The notes: generated from the letters alone by a model not told the origin. A stretch of 64,000 nt of DNA from Aestuariivivens insulae (GCF_022662195.1 NZ_JAKMCS010000011.1:48339-112338); one strand, 5' to 3'; positions 8,432-17,651 are shown, counted from the stretch's first letter. Translations and numbers: made by a program.

Positions 8432-9109
8432 ATGAGAATAGATATTATAACGGTATTGCCCGAACTGCTCAAAAGTCCTTTTGAGGCCTCTATATTAAAA
8501 CGGGCCATAGCAGCCAATCTTGTGGAGGTTCATTTTCATAATCTTCGTGATTATGCTACGGACAACTACAAATCGGTAGACGACTATCAATTTGGTGGTG
8601 GTGCCGGTATGGTTATGATGATAGAGCCTATAGACAAATGTATTTCGGGGTTAAGGGCAGAACGGCACTACGATGAAGTTATTTATATGACTCCAGATGG
8701 CGAGACCTTAAATCAAGGTATCGCAAACCAACTATCGCTTAAAGAAAACATCATTATATTATGCGGGCATTATAAAGGGGTGGACCAACGTGTGCGCGAT
8801 CATTTTATTACCCGTGAAATTTCCATAGGCGATTATGTTCTCTCTGGTGGTGAATTAGGCGCTGCCGTACTTTGCGATGCGGTAATACGTTTAATCCCTG
8901 GAGTGCTAGGGAATGAAACATCTGCATTGACCGATTCGTTTCAAGATAACCTATTAGCCCCGCCCATATACACCAAACCACGCGAATATAAAGGTTGGAA
9001 AGTACCTGAACTGTTATTTAGCGGCAACCTTCCCGAAATTGAAAAGTGGCGAGAAGAACAAGCTTACCAACGCACCAAAGCCCGCCGACCGGATTTATTG
9101 GATGAATAA
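8432..9109 (+). CDS. trmD: tRNA (guanine37-N1)-methyltransferase
   Basis: TrmD places the m1G37 methyl group next to the anticodon and prevents +1 frameshifting. The 225-residue protein has the SPOUT trefoil-knot motifs: the N-terminal [13 protein letters not shown], the conserved [15 protein letters not shown] and the knot segments [13 protein letters not shown] and [33 protein letters not shown]. The start was placed at 8432 because homologues begin there and the promoter octamer ends five bases upstream. It is transcribed alone, not with rpsP/rplS as in many other bacteria. Confidence 0.96.
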   Translation: MRIDIITVLPELLKSPFEASILKRAIAANLVEVHFHNLRDYATDNYKSVDDYQFGGGAGMVMMIEPIDKCISGLRAERHYDEVIYMTPDGETLNQGIANQLSLKENIIILCGHYKGVDQRVRDHFITREISIGDYVLSGGELGAAVLCDAVIRLIPGVLGNETSALTDSFQDNLLAPPIYTKPREYKGWKVPELLFSGNLPEIEKWREEQAYQRTKARRPDLLDE

Positions 9110-9622
9110 CCCATTACGGACTTAAGCTTAGATCCAGATTAAAAATCCGTTTTTTGTATAATTTTTTGCCACGAATACACAAATATTTTAGTAGACCCTA
9201 TTATTATCAACACATAACAACTATCGAAAGAGCAACATCCAGCCCAATATTTGATCTTCAACAGTTACAAACTATTTATTAATAGGGTTAGTGCTATTTG
9301 TTTTTAAATATAACTACAAAGAATACAAAGTAAAAATACTTTTGATTTAGCCCATTATTAGTAATAATATCGCTAAGCTATTCAGAATGGAAGACAACCA
9401 AGCATAGAACCTATTGATTATGAGATGAGTTACTCTTTTCACTTCAATTATGTTCAGTATAACACATCAAAATAACAAAACACTGTCCCTTTATATTATG
9501 ACATATATAGATATCCAAAATATTTTAAAAGGAATTTGTGTATTCGTGACTAAGATTTTTTAGAAGCTAAAGCATTAAATTACATAGTTTCAACTATTTT
9601 TGAGATCAACAAATTGTTAGCG
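9110..9622 (+). repeat. gene-free stretch with nested inverted repeats
   Basis: No gene was found here. A 15-bp inverted repeat brackets most of it: the sequence ATTTGTGTATTCGTG lies at about 9533-9547 and its complement CACGAATACACAAAT at about 9170-9186. Inside this, ACCCTATTATTA (about 9195-9206) faces TATTAATAGGGT (about 9277-9288) with one mismatch, and ATTATTA-G-TAATAAT (9354-9368) is a perfect palindrome. A weak hairpin with ACGGA / TCCGT and a T-run (about 9116-9157) may end the trmD transcript. The nested layout resembles a decayed small mobile or MITE-like element, without any proof of mobility. Confidence 0.45.
9595..9602 (+). promoter_or_regulatory. -7 element before the sirtuin gene
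   Basis: TATTTTTG fits TAnnTTTG, 20 bases before the ATG at 9623. No clear TTTG at -33. Confidence 0.45.
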
Positions 9623-10312
9623 ATGAAAAAACATATTGTAGTCCTTACTGGAGCAGGTATGAGTGCCGAAAGCGGCATTAAAACATTTCGTGATGCCGAT
9701 GGGTTATGGGAAGGACACGATGTGATGCAAGTTGCTTCACCACAAGGCTTTGCCGCCAACCCAAAACTGGTTTTGGATTTTTACAACCAACGACGAAGAC
9801 AATTATTAACGGTTGAACCCAATAGTGCACATTATGCTTTAGCTGAGTTGGAACGCAATTTTAAGATGACCATCATTACCCAAAATATCGATGATCTCCA
9901 CGAACGTGCTGGAAGCAGCAATATTGTTCATTTGCACGGCGAGTTATTTAAAGTAAGAAGTACCGTTGATAAAACCGATGTACAGGAATGGAAAACCGAT
10001 TTGGTTTTAGGCGATGTTTGCAGCAAAGGGCATCAGTTGCGTCCACATATTGTTTGGTTTGGCGAGGATGTCCCCATGATTGGGAAAGCCATTAGTATTT
10101 GTGAAACCGCAGATATCTTAATCATTATTGGTACATCCATGCAGGTATATCCCGCAGCAGGGTTAATGCATTATGTACCTGGAGATACTCCTGTCTATTT
10201 TATTGATCCAAACCCCAATATTAACAGCAATGAAAATTTAACGGTTATCTCGGAAAAAGCAACTATTGGCATTCAACAAGCTATCAAAATGATTAAGAGT
10301 GAACAATCCTAA
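9623..10312 (+). CDS. cobB: Sir2-family NAD-dependent protein deacylase
   Basis: Removes acyl groups from lysines with use of NAD. The 229-residue protein shows the sirtuin signatures GAGMSAESGIKTFRD, TQNIDDLHERAG and the catalytic HLHGEL (His105). The pair Tyr54 and Arg57 in FYNQRRR corresponds to the Y-x-x-R of class III sirtuins (CobB, SIRT5) that favour succinyl- or malonyl-lysine. The classical zinc cysteines are reduced: only one C (DVCSKG) is apparent, so zinc binding is doubtful. An upstream in-frame TTG at 9614 is possible, but ATG at 9623 fits better. The 3' end overlaps the convergent alkB gene by 20 bases. Confidence 0.93.
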   Translation: MKKHIVVLTGAGMSAESGIKTFRDADGLWEGHDVMQVASPQGFAANPKLVLDFYNQRRRQLLTVEPNSAHYALAELERNFKMTIITQNIDDLHERAGSSNIVHLHGELFKVRSTVDKTDVQEWKTDLVLGDVCSKGHQLRPHIVWFGEDVPMIGKAISICETADILIIIGTSMQVYPAAGLMHYVPGDTPVYFIDPNPNINSNENLTVISEKATIGIQQAIKMIKSEQS

Positions 10313-10922
10313 AGGTTAAGTTTATTCTTGGATCAATTGCCCTAGTAGTTTTAGGTATTTTATGTTTCCAAAAATGCTGTGTTGTACCCTTCATAAGCAA
10401 CAAACTACCATGGTTTAAAGGAATGCTAACCGTTTTTAAATTGGCATTATTAATATGTTTTAGTTTGAATGGCCTGGTTTCCCCAAAAGACACCGAAGCT
10501 ATAACTGGATTCACCCCTAACTCTTTCTCATTATCTTGGTGCCAATCGTTACTATCCTGCCCTGAACGATAAAGGTTTAACAAACAGCTTGTAAACTTAG
10601 TTTTTGCTAGAATCTCAATACGGTTTTTAACAAACAACAAATCGGTATTCCATGGATGTGGGTGCATAGAAATACCCGAGTATCTATAACTTTTGTTCGT
10701 ATCACCATAAAGCGCCGTTAATCTTGGCACATTAAATTCCTTGCCATAAAATTTAATCTTATCCTGTTGCCAATTAATGGTACTATACAAACTCTTATAA
10801 AGTGTATCACTCTCTTCTAAAGTAAATACGTTATCGTAAAGTATTATATCGGCATCTGGCAAATTAAAATGTTGTATTTCAAGCCGATCTTTAAACAAAT
10901 TAAAAACGTTATGGTCTTGCAT
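10293..10922 (-). CDS. alkB: AlkB-like 2-oxoglutarate/Fe(II) dioxygenase
   Basis: Oxidative demethylase of alkylated nucleic-acid bases. The 209-residue protein has the iron ligands in WHQDNE (H-x-D) and in the HFWKHKIPKT segment (distal His), and the 2-oxoglutarate/substrate arginines in PRINLTFRIV. The substrate-pocket strand FNVPRLTALYG is typical of the ALKBH2/3-like group in Bacteroidota. It follows the glycosyltransferase gene after eight bases, so both are probably on one transcript. The exact base preference cannot be read from the sequence. Confidence 0.9.
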   Translation of the reverse strand: MQDHNVFNLFKDRLEIQHFNLPDADIILYDNVFTLEESDTLYKSLYSTINWQQDKIKFYGKEFNVPRLTALYGDTNKSYRYSGISMHPHPWNTDLLFVKNRIEILAKTKFTSCLLNLYRSGQDSNDWHQDNEKELGVNPVIASVSFGETRPFKLKHINNANLKTVSIPLNHGSLLLMKGTTQHFWKHKIPKTTRAIDPRINLTFRIVHS

Positions 10923-10930
10923 TTTTAAGC

Positions 10931-12172
10931 TTACAATTTATTCTTCTCCTCTATCCACTTACTCATATACTTGGTACTTTGCAAGGTATGGTGTTGCAAT
11001 AGCTGTCCTATAAAATTGTTCTGACGTTTGGTGCTTAATTCTTCAGTTACAGTAGCTAAAGCTTGTAATAGCCTTTCCTGATGCACCCCCTTATCAAAAC
11101 GTTCATTTATAATTTCAAATCCATTTTGCTGCATTTCACACCAAAGTTTCTTTTCTGTGTATAGTTTAGCAGCTGAGCTTACAAATGCATCAGGTTCATC
11201 CTCAACGTACCCGTTTGGCTTAAAATTACCAAACATACCCTCGGCAGCTATTGTAGTCATAATACAAGGTGTCCCGTTTTGCATGGCATCGACCAACTTA
11301 CCTTTTAATCCAGCACCAAAACGTAAAGGCGCCAAACATACCTTGGCCTGTTGCATCACTTGGTTGACATCTTCAGCAAAGCTTTTTATTAAAAACCCTT
11401 GCTTTTCATTATGCAACTGTTGTACTTTTTGAGATGCGTAAGCGCCATAAATATGTAATTCTGCCTTGGGCAACTCCTTTTTAATTCTGGGCCAAATCAT
11501 ATCTTTTAAATATAAAGTGGCATTATAATTAGGGGGATGCAAAAAGTTTCCTATCGTTATAAAATGTTGACGTTCCTCAAACTTAGGCAAGGCTTTAACT
11601 TTAGTTTCAGGAATAACATCCAACATAAAAGGTAGGTAACATAATAGCGATTCATCTATATTGAACTGCATTTTTAGAATCAGCATTTCAGCTTCAGAAA
11701 TAATCAAACTTAAATCGCTTCTATAAATACTTGCTATTTCACGTTTCGTAGTATCATTAAACAAATACGTTTTATCAAAATCTGCATTATCCTTAAATGC
11801 CTGTTGCCTCCCCTTACGCAACCCATGGAAATCTTCAGTATCTAACACCCTAAGTGCATTTGGACATTGTTCGGCAACCCGCCAACCAAATTGTTCTTCG
11901 GTCATAAAACGATCGAACAAGACCACATCTGGATTCAGTGCTCTTACAAAACGATCAAAACTGGAATGGTTTAGTTCTATTGTTTTTTGGTCTACTCCAA
12001 TAGTTTCCAGGTTAAAAGCTCGGTCTGTTTTAGTACATGCGCTAGCAAAAGTTATGTTGTAGTTTGCAGCTTTAAAAGCTTCAATAAGTTGCATCATGCG
12101 ACTTCCTGCAGCAGAACTTTTGGGCTCTGGCCATACAAAACCAATAATCAATAGTTTTTTTAATGCCACCAA
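10931..12172 (-). CDS. GT4-type glycosyltransferase
   Basis: A retaining glycosyltransferase of the GT-B fold. The 413-residue protein begins KKLLIIGFVWPEPKSSAAGSRM (N-terminal Rossmann with the G-rich sugar-acceptor loop) and carries ITIGNFLHPPNYNATLYLKD, ELHIYGAY and APLRFGAGLKGKLVDAMQNGTPCIMTTIAAEGM, the last matching the GT4 nucleotide-sugar motif (E-x7-E type, here with G-x-K-x-K). No ATG is available at the N-terminus: TTG (12172) or GTG (12169) must serve. The acceptor is unknown; there is no polysaccharide cluster around it. It lies directly upstream of alkB. Confidence 0.8.
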   Translation of the reverse strand: MVALKKLLIIGFVWPEPKSSAAGSRMMQLIEAFKAANYNITFASACTKTDRAFNLETIGVDQKTIELNHSSFDRFVRALNPDVVLFDRFMTEEQFGWRVAEQCPNALRVLDTEDFHGLRKGRQQAFKDNADFDKTYLFNDTTKREIASIYRSDLSLIISEAEMLILKMQFNIDESLLCYLPFMLDVIPETKVKALPKFEERQHFITIGNFLHPPNYNATLYLKDMIWPRIKKELPKAELHIYGAYASQKVQQLHNEKQGFLIKSFAEDVNQVMQQAKVCLAPLRFGAGLKGKLVDAMQNGTPCIMTTIAAEGMFGNFKPNGYVEDEPDAFVSSAAKLYTEKKLWCEMQQNGFEIINERFDKGVHQERLLQALATVTEELSTKRQNNFIGQLLQHHTLQSTKYMSKWIEEKNKL

Positions 12173-12221
12173 TTCAAGAATATCTTTGGACGTTAATCCT
12201 AATTTAGAAACTGTCTATACT

Positions 12222-12695
12222 TCATTCAGGTTTTGGCGCCAGGGCATATTTTGTACGCACTAATTTCGCCCAGTTAACGACGGCTTCAATTTGGTCATTG
12301 CTTAATTTGGCTTCATCGTGTGTCCATGTATATGACTTCAATGGCATAAATCGTTCTTCAACCATTTCTATTAACTCTTCAAACTTGTGGTTTTTACGCT
12401 TTACCGAATTGCCCACCCAATTTGACATATTAAAATGCTTTTTCCCATCCTTAATATGCCCTGCCAACCAATAATTTACCGGCGTTATATTATTATACCA
12501 AGGGTATCTGGTAGAGTCGCTATGGCAATCAAAACAGCTTTCCTTTAAAATAAGTTTTACTTCTTCTGAAGGGTTTGTTTCTGTAAAAAAGGGTTCAACA
12601 GAAGCTAGATCACCTTGATTTTTTTCTGGACCAAAAAACTGGGCAATTACCAAAAGTATCAGCAAAAGCAATCCTATCTTTTTTATTTTCTTCAT
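12222..12695 (-). CDS. exported haem-binding domain protein
   Basis: The 157-residue protein has an N-terminal hydrophobic signal or anchor (about 6-20) and one c-type haem motif, SCFDCHSDS (CxxCH), followed by RYPWYNNITPVNYWLAGHIKDGKKHFNMSNW. This arrangement is that of the Bacteroidota haem-binding domain family (single CxxCH with a downstream W/H/N-rich segment). It is expected in the periplasm. It is transcribed away from the neighbouring helical-repeat gene. The redox partner is unknown. Confidence 0.8.
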   Translation of the reverse strand: MKKIKKIGLLLLILLVIAQFFGPEKNQGDLASVEPFFTETNPSEEVKLILKESCFDCHSDSTRYPWYNNITPVNYWLAGHIKDGKKHFNMSNWVGNSVKRKNHKFEELIEMVEERFMPLKSYTWTHDEAKLSNDQIEAVVNWAKLVRTKYALAPKPE

Positions 12696-12750
12696 CTGCT
12701 TTGATTTATTTTTATAGTATTTTTAGAACTCTAAAATATAAAATAATTAG

Positions 12751-13323
12751 ATGAACACAGAGGATTTACATGAAGAATTAAACTATGTTAACGCCTCCCG
12801 CAAAAACCGTTTAAAATATGCCCATCTGATCTTAAACGACTTAACTTTATTCCCTAAGCTTTTAGACATTATGTTTATGGTCGATGATAAATTATCGTGT
12901 AGGGCGGCTTGGATTTTAGAATTTGTTTGCATTGAATACCCCTATGCTATAGTACCCTATTTAGATACATTTAGCAATAACCTTAAAAAAGTGCATTTAG
13001 ATTCCGCCATACGACCGGTTTCCAAGGTTTGTAGTTTAATTGCCAAAGCTTATTGCTCTAAAACCACAAATCCATTAAAAAAAGCGCTAACACCAACACA
13101 TAAAGAATTAATGGTTGAAGCCTGTTTTGACTGGATGATTAGTGACCAAAAAGTAGCTGCTAAAGTACACGCTATGGAAACGCTCTTTTTATTGGGAAAA
13201 GACTCTAATTGGATCCATAAGGAACTAGCATTGATTTTAGAACAGGACTTCCATACCCAGAGTGCGGGCTTTAAGGCCAGGGCAAAGCGAATTCTTAAGA
13301 GAATAAAGCAAGAGAACCTATAA
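12751..13323 (+). CDS. helical-repeat (HEAT-like) protein of unknown function
   Basis: Not recognised as an enzyme. The 190-residue protein has no signal peptide and is predicted from its residue pattern to be all-helical, with repeating units such as LILNDLTLFPKLLDIMFMVDDKLSCRAAWILEFVCIEYP resembling HEAT repeats (about 35 residues each). In flavobacteria such proteins near purB are easily named after adenylosuccinate lyase, but none of the lyase motifs is present here. Its last six bases overlap the convergent DUF1028 gene. Confidence 0.6.
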   Translation: MNTEDLHEELNYVNASRKNRLKYAHLILNDLTLFPKLLDIMFMVDDKLSCRAAWILEFVCIEYPYAIVPYLDTFSNNLKKVHLDSAIRPVSKVCSLIAKAYCSKTTNPLKKALTPTHKELMVEACFDWMISDQKVAAKVHAMETLFLLGKDSNWIHKELALILEQDFHTQSAGFKARAKRILKRIKQENL

Positions 13324-14298
13324 TGCCATAACGGCTGCTAACTTTTTTTCGCTTATATTTAGCAACTTACTCTTAACCAGTCGCTTCGTTAGGGTTTTCC
13401 AGTTTTTATCTTGGTCAAAAACAGATTTTAAAATGGGAAATGCTTTATTATAATCTTTGTTATTCAATAAATTAATAGCATACCAATACGTCATCTCTAA
13501 ATTATCTGGAAACAGTTTTTGTGCTTGTAGATACAGGCTTTCCGCTTTTTTAGAATCTCCTTTCTCCATGGCCAAGTCCCCCTTATTCATATAGTCGTAT
13601 GCTTCATGTATTTTTACTAATCGCTCCAGTTCCTGTATAGGGTTTTCATGATCTTCAACCCTAAGATCCATGACCACATCTTCCCATATATTGCCTGTTG
13701 CATGTCCCTTAACAATTAATATCGCAGCCGATTGTTTGCCACGTATGTCTCCTTTTTCGTTTTCTGCCGCCTTTAATGCCGCCAATACACGGTAACTCAG
13801 GCTACCTTTTGTACTCTCGAAAGCTTTAGCCATCGCATCCCAAACCGTATTTTCCAGCATCATGTTGGCTTGAACAGAAAAGTTTTTGCCTTGTCTATGG
13901 CCAGCCTCGTCAATGCATTGATTTCCCGTATGCGTTGCTACCAATCCTTTATTATTCAAAAAAGCCACCTGTCTGTACATTGCTCCTGAATCGTTTTCCA
14001 GCAGTATGTTCAAAGCTTGTTCTGGTGACAAGCCTTGCTCCATCAAGGCCAAGCCTTTTGGTCCGTAACTTGGATTAACCAACGATTGGGTAGCAACAAC
14101 CCCAACACCGGCTTTACCATAAGTGACCACACTACCTACACTAAACCAATGGCTTTGTACCGCCACAGCCATCTCTCCTGTTAAGGAATCCCTAGCCACA
14201 ATGGAATAGGTATGTGTAAAAGGTTCAGATGTTTTATAAAATTGAGCCATAAGCTCCTGGGACAAAAGAATAACCAATAAAAACTGTATAAATCGCAT
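13318..14298 (-). CDS. DUF1028 (Ntn-hydrolase-like) exported protein with TPR tail
   Basis: The 326-residue protein has a signal peptide (about 1-18). Residues about 25-235 match DUF1028: HTYSIVARDSLTGEMAVAVQSHWFSVGS, GVGVVATQSLVNPSYGPKGL and GKQSAAILIVKG. This family has an Ntn-hydrolase fold, but the substrate is not known. The C-terminal 90 residues hold two TPR-like helical pairs (DLAMEKGDSKKAESLYLQAQ and so on). It converges with the helical-repeat gene. It has no obvious operon partner. Confidence 0.75.
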   Translation of the reverse strand: MRFIQFLLVILLSQELMAQFYKTSEPFTHTYSIVARDSLTGEMAVAVQSHWFSVGSVVTYGKAGVGVVATQSLVNPSYGPKGLALMEQGLSPEQALNILLENDSGAMYRQVAFLNNKGLVATHTGNQCIDEAGHRQGKNFSVQANMMLENTVWDAMAKAFESTKGSLSYRVLAALKAAENEKGDIRGKQSAAILIVKGHATGNIWEDVVMDLRVEDHENPIQELERLVKIHEAYDYMNKGDLAMEKGDSKKAESLYLQAQKLFPDNLEMTYWYAINLLNNKDYNKAFPILKSVFDQDKNWKTLTKRLVKSKLLNISEKKLAAVMAL

Positions 14299-14392
14299 AT
14301 CGCAAATATTTTACATAAATATACTATTTTATCGTTTGAATTTAGTCAACAAACTTCCTATCGATTCTTAAAATCTTCTGTTCAAAAAAAGC

Positions 14393-14400
14393 TATCTTTG
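14393..14400 (+). promoter_or_regulatory. -7 element of the purB promoter
   Basis: TATCTTTG fits TAnnTTTG and lies 24 bases before the purB ATG. Confidence 0.5.
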
Positions 14401-14424
14401 CAACTTCAAAAAAAATAACACAAC

Positions 14425-15768
14425 ATGTCATTATCAGCCTTAAATGCCATTTCCCCAATTGATGGAAGATACAGAAGTAAAACCAGTGAATTAGCACCTT
14501 TCTTTTCGGAGGAAGCCTTAATAAAATATCGCGTTTTAGTAGAAATAGAATATTTTATTGCGCTTTGCGAACTACCTCTACCGCAATTAAAAACGATAGA
14601 CACTTCTCTTTTTGAAGATTTAAGGTCGATTTACAAAACTTTTTCCAGTGAAGATGCCTTGGCCATTAAGGATATCGAAAAGGTAACCAATCATGATGTT
14701 AAAGCTGTTGAATATTTTATAAAGGAAAAATTTGATGCTTTAGGCTTATCACAATATAAAGAGTTTATCCATTTTGGACTGACTTCGCAAGACATAAACA
14801 ATACGGCCATTCCTTTAAGTATTAAAGAGGCCATTAATCTGGTTTATACCCCAGAATACCAAAGTGTCTTAGACAGGCTTAAAGCTGTGGCAAAGGAATG
14901 GAGCCAAGTACCGATGTTGGCCAGAACGCACGGGCAACCTGCTTCCCCTACCCGTTTAGGAAAAGAAATAGAGGTGTTTGTTGTTCGTTTGGAAGAACAA
15001 TTTAATTTATTGAAAAACATCCCCAATGCTGCAAAGTTTGGTGGTGCTACTGGAAATTTCAATGCACACCATGTTGCCTACCCCAATATGGATTGGAAAG
15101 CGTTTGGAACTAGCTTTGTACAAGAAAAACTAGGACTTCACCATTCGTTCCCTACCACACAGATTGAACATTACGACCATATGGCTGCATTATTCGATGC
15201 CCTTAAACGTATCAATACTATTATTTTAGATTTAGATAGAGACATATGGACCTATGTATCCATGGATTATTTCAAACAAAAAATTAAAGCCGGTGAAGTT
15301 GGTAGTAGTGCCATGCCCCATAAAGTGAATCCTATTGATTTTGAAAATAGTGAAGGAAACCTTGGTATTGCCAATGCCATTTTTGAACACCTGTCGGCTA
15401 AATTACCTGTTTCAAGGTTACAACGCGATTTAACCGATAGCACTGTTTTACGTAACGTAGGCGTACCATTTGGCCATACCATTATTGGATTTAAATCGAC
15501 ATTAAAAGGATTGAATAAATTATTATTGAACGAGGCCAAATTTGCCGAAGACCTAGAGAATAACTGGGCAGTGGTTGCCGAGGCCATTCAAACCATTTTA
15601 CGCCGTGAGGGGTATCCTAACCCATATGAAGCCTTAAAAGGTTTAACGCGTACCAACGAAAAAATAAACCAAAATTCCATTTCAAATTTTATTGATACCT
15701 TAGAGGTCTCTAACGAGATTAAAGAAGAGTTAAAACAAATTACACCTAGTAATTATACTGGAATTTAA
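14425..15768 (+). CDS. purB: adenylosuccinate lyase
   Basis: Splits fumarate from adenylosuccinate and from SAICAR in purine synthesis. The 447-residue protein has the fumarase/aspartase superfamily signature GSSAMPHKVNPIDFEN, the catalytic histidine regions TSQDINNTA and ARTHGQPASPT, and the N-terminal SPIDGRYRSKTSEL seen in the long-form PurB. Length is normal. The small membrane-protein gene begins three bases after its stop and is probably translated from the same message; a terminator follows that gene. Confidence 0.96.
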   Translation: MSLSALNAISPIDGRYRSKTSELAPFFSEEALIKYRVLVEIEYFIALCELPLPQLKTIDTSLFEDLRSIYKTFSSEDALAIKDIEKVTNHDVKAVEYFIKEKFDALGLSQYKEFIHFGLTSQDINNTAIPLSIKEAINLVYTPEYQSVLDRLKAVAKEWSQVPMLARTHGQPASPTRLGKEIEVFVVRLEEQFNLLKNIPNAAKFGGATGNFNAHHVAYPNMDWKAFGTSFVQEKLGLHHSFPTTQIEHYDHMAALFDALKRINTIILDLDRDIWTYVSMDYFKQKIKAGEVGSSAMPHKVNPIDFENSEGNLGIANAIFEHLSAKLPVSRLQRDLTDSTVLRNVGVPFGHTIIGFKSTLKGLNKLLLNEAKFAEDLENNWAVVAEAIQTILRREGYPNPYEALKGLTRTNEKINQNSISNFIDTLEVSNEIKEELKQITPSNYTGI

Positions 15769-15771
15769 AAA

Positions 15772-15981
15772 ATGATACTTAACGATAAACAATCGTTATT
15801 ACTCTGTGGCGTTTTAGCAGCTGGCTTATTTGTTACGGGAATATTCAATATACTCGATAACTTTATTGTATTGACTATATTGGTGCTTATTTTTTTAATA
15901 ATTATTGCCAATATTATATATACAAAGAGTAAACATTTTGAAGAAGATCTTAATGACTCTCAAGAAAAAAACTCCCAATAG
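15772..15981 (+). CDS. small two-helix membrane protein
   Basis: A 69-residue protein with two hydrophobic helices (about 9-26, LLLCGVLAAGLFVTGIF, and 31-50, VLTILVLIFLIIIANIIY) and a short charged tail rich in E, D, N and S. It follows purB after three bases and precedes a terminator, which supports it as real and co-transcribed. The function is unknown. Confidence 0.55.
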   Translation: MILNDKQSLLLCGVLAAGLFVTGIFNILDNFIVLTILVLIFLIIIANIIYTKSKHFEEDLNDSQEKNSQ

Positions 15982-16003
15982 TACCAAATATTGGGAGTTT
16001 TTC
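15970..16003. terminator. terminator between purB unit and the DUF4252 operon
   Basis: AACTCCCAATA and TATTGGGAGTT form a perfect 11-bp stem with T-run on the plus strand and A-rich flank that gives T-run on the minus strand. It probably serves both converging units. The stem overlaps the last codons of the small membrane gene. Confidence 0.88.
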
Positions 16004-16024
16004 ATTAACATTTATACTGCAAAA

Positions 16025-16570
16025 TCATTTAAAAAAGTTCATAATATCTGACGACACTTGGGACGCATCGAAATTAGAATCCCTTAATGCAGAAACCAGG
16101 GTCACCATTTTTTCCGGACTCATATTATTGCCCAAAACCCTAACGATAGCAAAACCTAAATCATTAGCATTTCCAAACACAACCACCTCATCGGCTTCAT
16201 CGTCATCACCTATATATTTAACGACTACTTTATTTCCTTTATCACTAAACTCTATTAAATCGTTATATTTTTTATGGTTTAAAATGGTTTTCACTTTAGC
16301 TAATTCGGTGTTAAAGGCTTCCATATTGGTCTCATTCGCCTTAAACCCTAGAAAATTTAATCGCTTTACCGAATTATAAGCCTCCATCTGTTCCTCATTA
16401 AATTGGGACTTATCCACTTCAATCATAGATAACGGAACATCTTGGGAAATGAAACTAGCTGATTCTTGATTATCTACAAAGTACCTTTGTAAACTAACCC
16501 CATCACCACAGCTTGTTAAAAAAACTGTGGCCAATAGGGTGTAAACTATATATTTAACTGTGCGTTGCAT
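16025..16570 (-). CDS. DUF4252 lipoprotein
   Basis: The 181-residue protein has a lipoprotein signal ending in LTSC (about residue 21). The rest has the DUF4252 pattern: SLQRYFVDNQ, FINISKPMI-like segments, LNFLGFKANETNMEAFNTELAKVKTIL and a C-terminal pair of strands (DEVVVFGNANDLGFAIVRVLG). DUF4252 is a Bacteroidota envelope family of unknown function. It is the last gene of a four-gene unit with its paralogue, an anti-sigma-like protein and an ECF sigma factor, which suggests it is part of that regulon. Confidence 0.72.
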   Translation of the reverse strand: MQRTVKYIVYTLLATVFLTSCGDGVSLQRYFVDNQESASFISQDVPLSMIEVDKSQFNEEQMEAYNSVKRLNFLGFKANETNMEAFNTELAKVKTILNHKKYNDLIEFSDKGNKVVVKYIGDDDEADEVVVFGNANDLGFAIVRVLGNNMSPEKMVTLVSALRDSNFDASQVSSDIMNFFK

Positions 16571-16589
16571 GATTGATATTTTGCTTTGC

Positions 16590-17150
16590 TTATTTATCTT
16601 TTTCTAAATGTTGCCCTCCAGGGATATTCATCTTTTGGGTAAGCTTAGAAATTTCATTCAAATCGATATTGCCGGTAAGCGACACCACTACGGTTTCAAT
16701 TTTACGCGCCTTGCCGTTAATTTCAATTTTATCGTCCATAACCTTGTCTATGCCATTAACAAAGATTAAAAGCTCTTCTACATGGTCTGCATCTTTACCT
16801 TCTTTCACATAAAACTTCACTTCGCTACCATCGTCTTTAACTTCCATTAGCTCTTCCAATGCACTGGAACGCGATTTAACCCATTTTGAAATATCTGCCG
16901 ATATGGACTGATTGTCTGTTACAATGGTCTTAAAACTGGTGATGCTCTTTACCATATCCATATAGGCCTTTGCTTCAGCATCATCGGTATCTATACCAAT
17001 TTTTGCTATCATTTGGAACATTTTGGGTTTAATGTTCACATAGGTCACATCTGGGTTTTCACTATATTTTTCGAAAACGTTTTTTTGTGCCATTCCTATT
17101 AAAGGCAACAACATTAATGCCATTACCAATACTACTAATCTATTTTTCAT
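16590..17150 (-). CDS. DUF4252 exported protein
   Basis: The 186-residue protein has a signal peptide cut near GMAQK (about residue 21). DUF4252 features are VFEKYSENPDVTYVNIKPKMF, the helix DDAEAKAYMDMVKSITSFKTIVTDN and the strand pair KIETVVVSLTGNIDLNEISKLTQKM. It is a distant paralogue of the next gene downstream (16025-16570), which is a lipoprotein rather than a soluble protein. The gap between the two is 19 bases. Confidence 0.72.
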   Translation of the reverse strand: MKNRLVVLVMALMLLPLIGMAQKNVFEKYSENPDVTYVNIKPKMFQMIAKIGIDTDDAEAKAYMDMVKSITSFKTIVTDNQSISADISKWVKSRSSALEELMEVKDDGSEVKFYVKEGKDADHVEELLIFVNGIDKVMDDKIEINGKARKIETVVVSLTGNIDLNEISKLTQKMNIPGGQHLEKDK

Positions 17151-17180
17151 GTTATCTATTATTAAAATTTGTACGGTTAA

Positions 17181-17651
17181 TTATCTGTTTGTTTTAAAAA
17201 TTATACTGGTTGTATTTTCTATTTCAGCAAGGTAACCCAAGGTAGAAGTGCCTTTATTAACTTCGTTTAAGTAACCTACTGTAGCCGTCCCTTTGTTCAT
17301 ATGATTTGAAATCATAGCCAACGATTTTGACACTTCGTTAAAAGCAACTTCAGGATCATCAATAGTACCAACATTATTAGGTTTATTAAAATAAAACCCT
17401 ATCATAAGAACCGCTACTGCTGCGACAGAAATCCACTTATAATTAAATGTTCTCTTGGTTTTTAATGGAACGTCTTTAGTAAACTGTTCTTGTTGGTTTC
17501 CCAAAAAATACGTGAATAATGGTTTATACATTTCTAAATGTGGCGCAACGGTGTCGCTGGTAAAATAGGTTTTTAACACTTGCTCTTCTTTAAGCGATGT
17601 TTCTCCATTCTCGTATTTTTCAAGTAATTTTTCTATATTATTTAATACCAT
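17181..17651 (-). CDS. anti-sigma-factor-like membrane protein
   Basis: The 156-residue protein has a cytoplasmic N-terminal helical region (NIEKLLEKYENGETSLKEEQVLKTYF, a usual start in Bacteroidota anti-sigma proteins), one transmembrane helix (about 73-88, WISVAAVAVLMIGFYF) and an outer tail. The tail holds two near-copies of a short unit: NKGTATVGYLNEV and NKGTSTLGYLAEI. Its start overlaps the sigma gene by 14 bases, so the two are translated together. Binding of the sigma factor is inferred from position and layout only. Confidence 0.65.
   Translation of the reverse strand: MVLNNIEKLLEKYENGETSLKEEQVLKTYFTSDTVAPHLEMYKPLFTYFLGNQQEQFTKDVPLKTKRTFNYKWISVAAVAVLMIGFYFNKPNNVGTIDDPEVAFNEVSKSLAMISNHMNKGTATVGYLNEVNKGTSTLGYLAEIENTTSIIFKTNR

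Noticed and set aside
9170..9553. Insertion sequence
   Set aside because: No transposase frame and no target-site duplication could be seen; only symmetry remains.
10293..10312. Overlap of the sirtuin and alkB genes as a sign of a wrong stop
   Set aside because: Both proteins have family-typical C-terminal ends, so a 20-base convergent overlap is simply tight packing.
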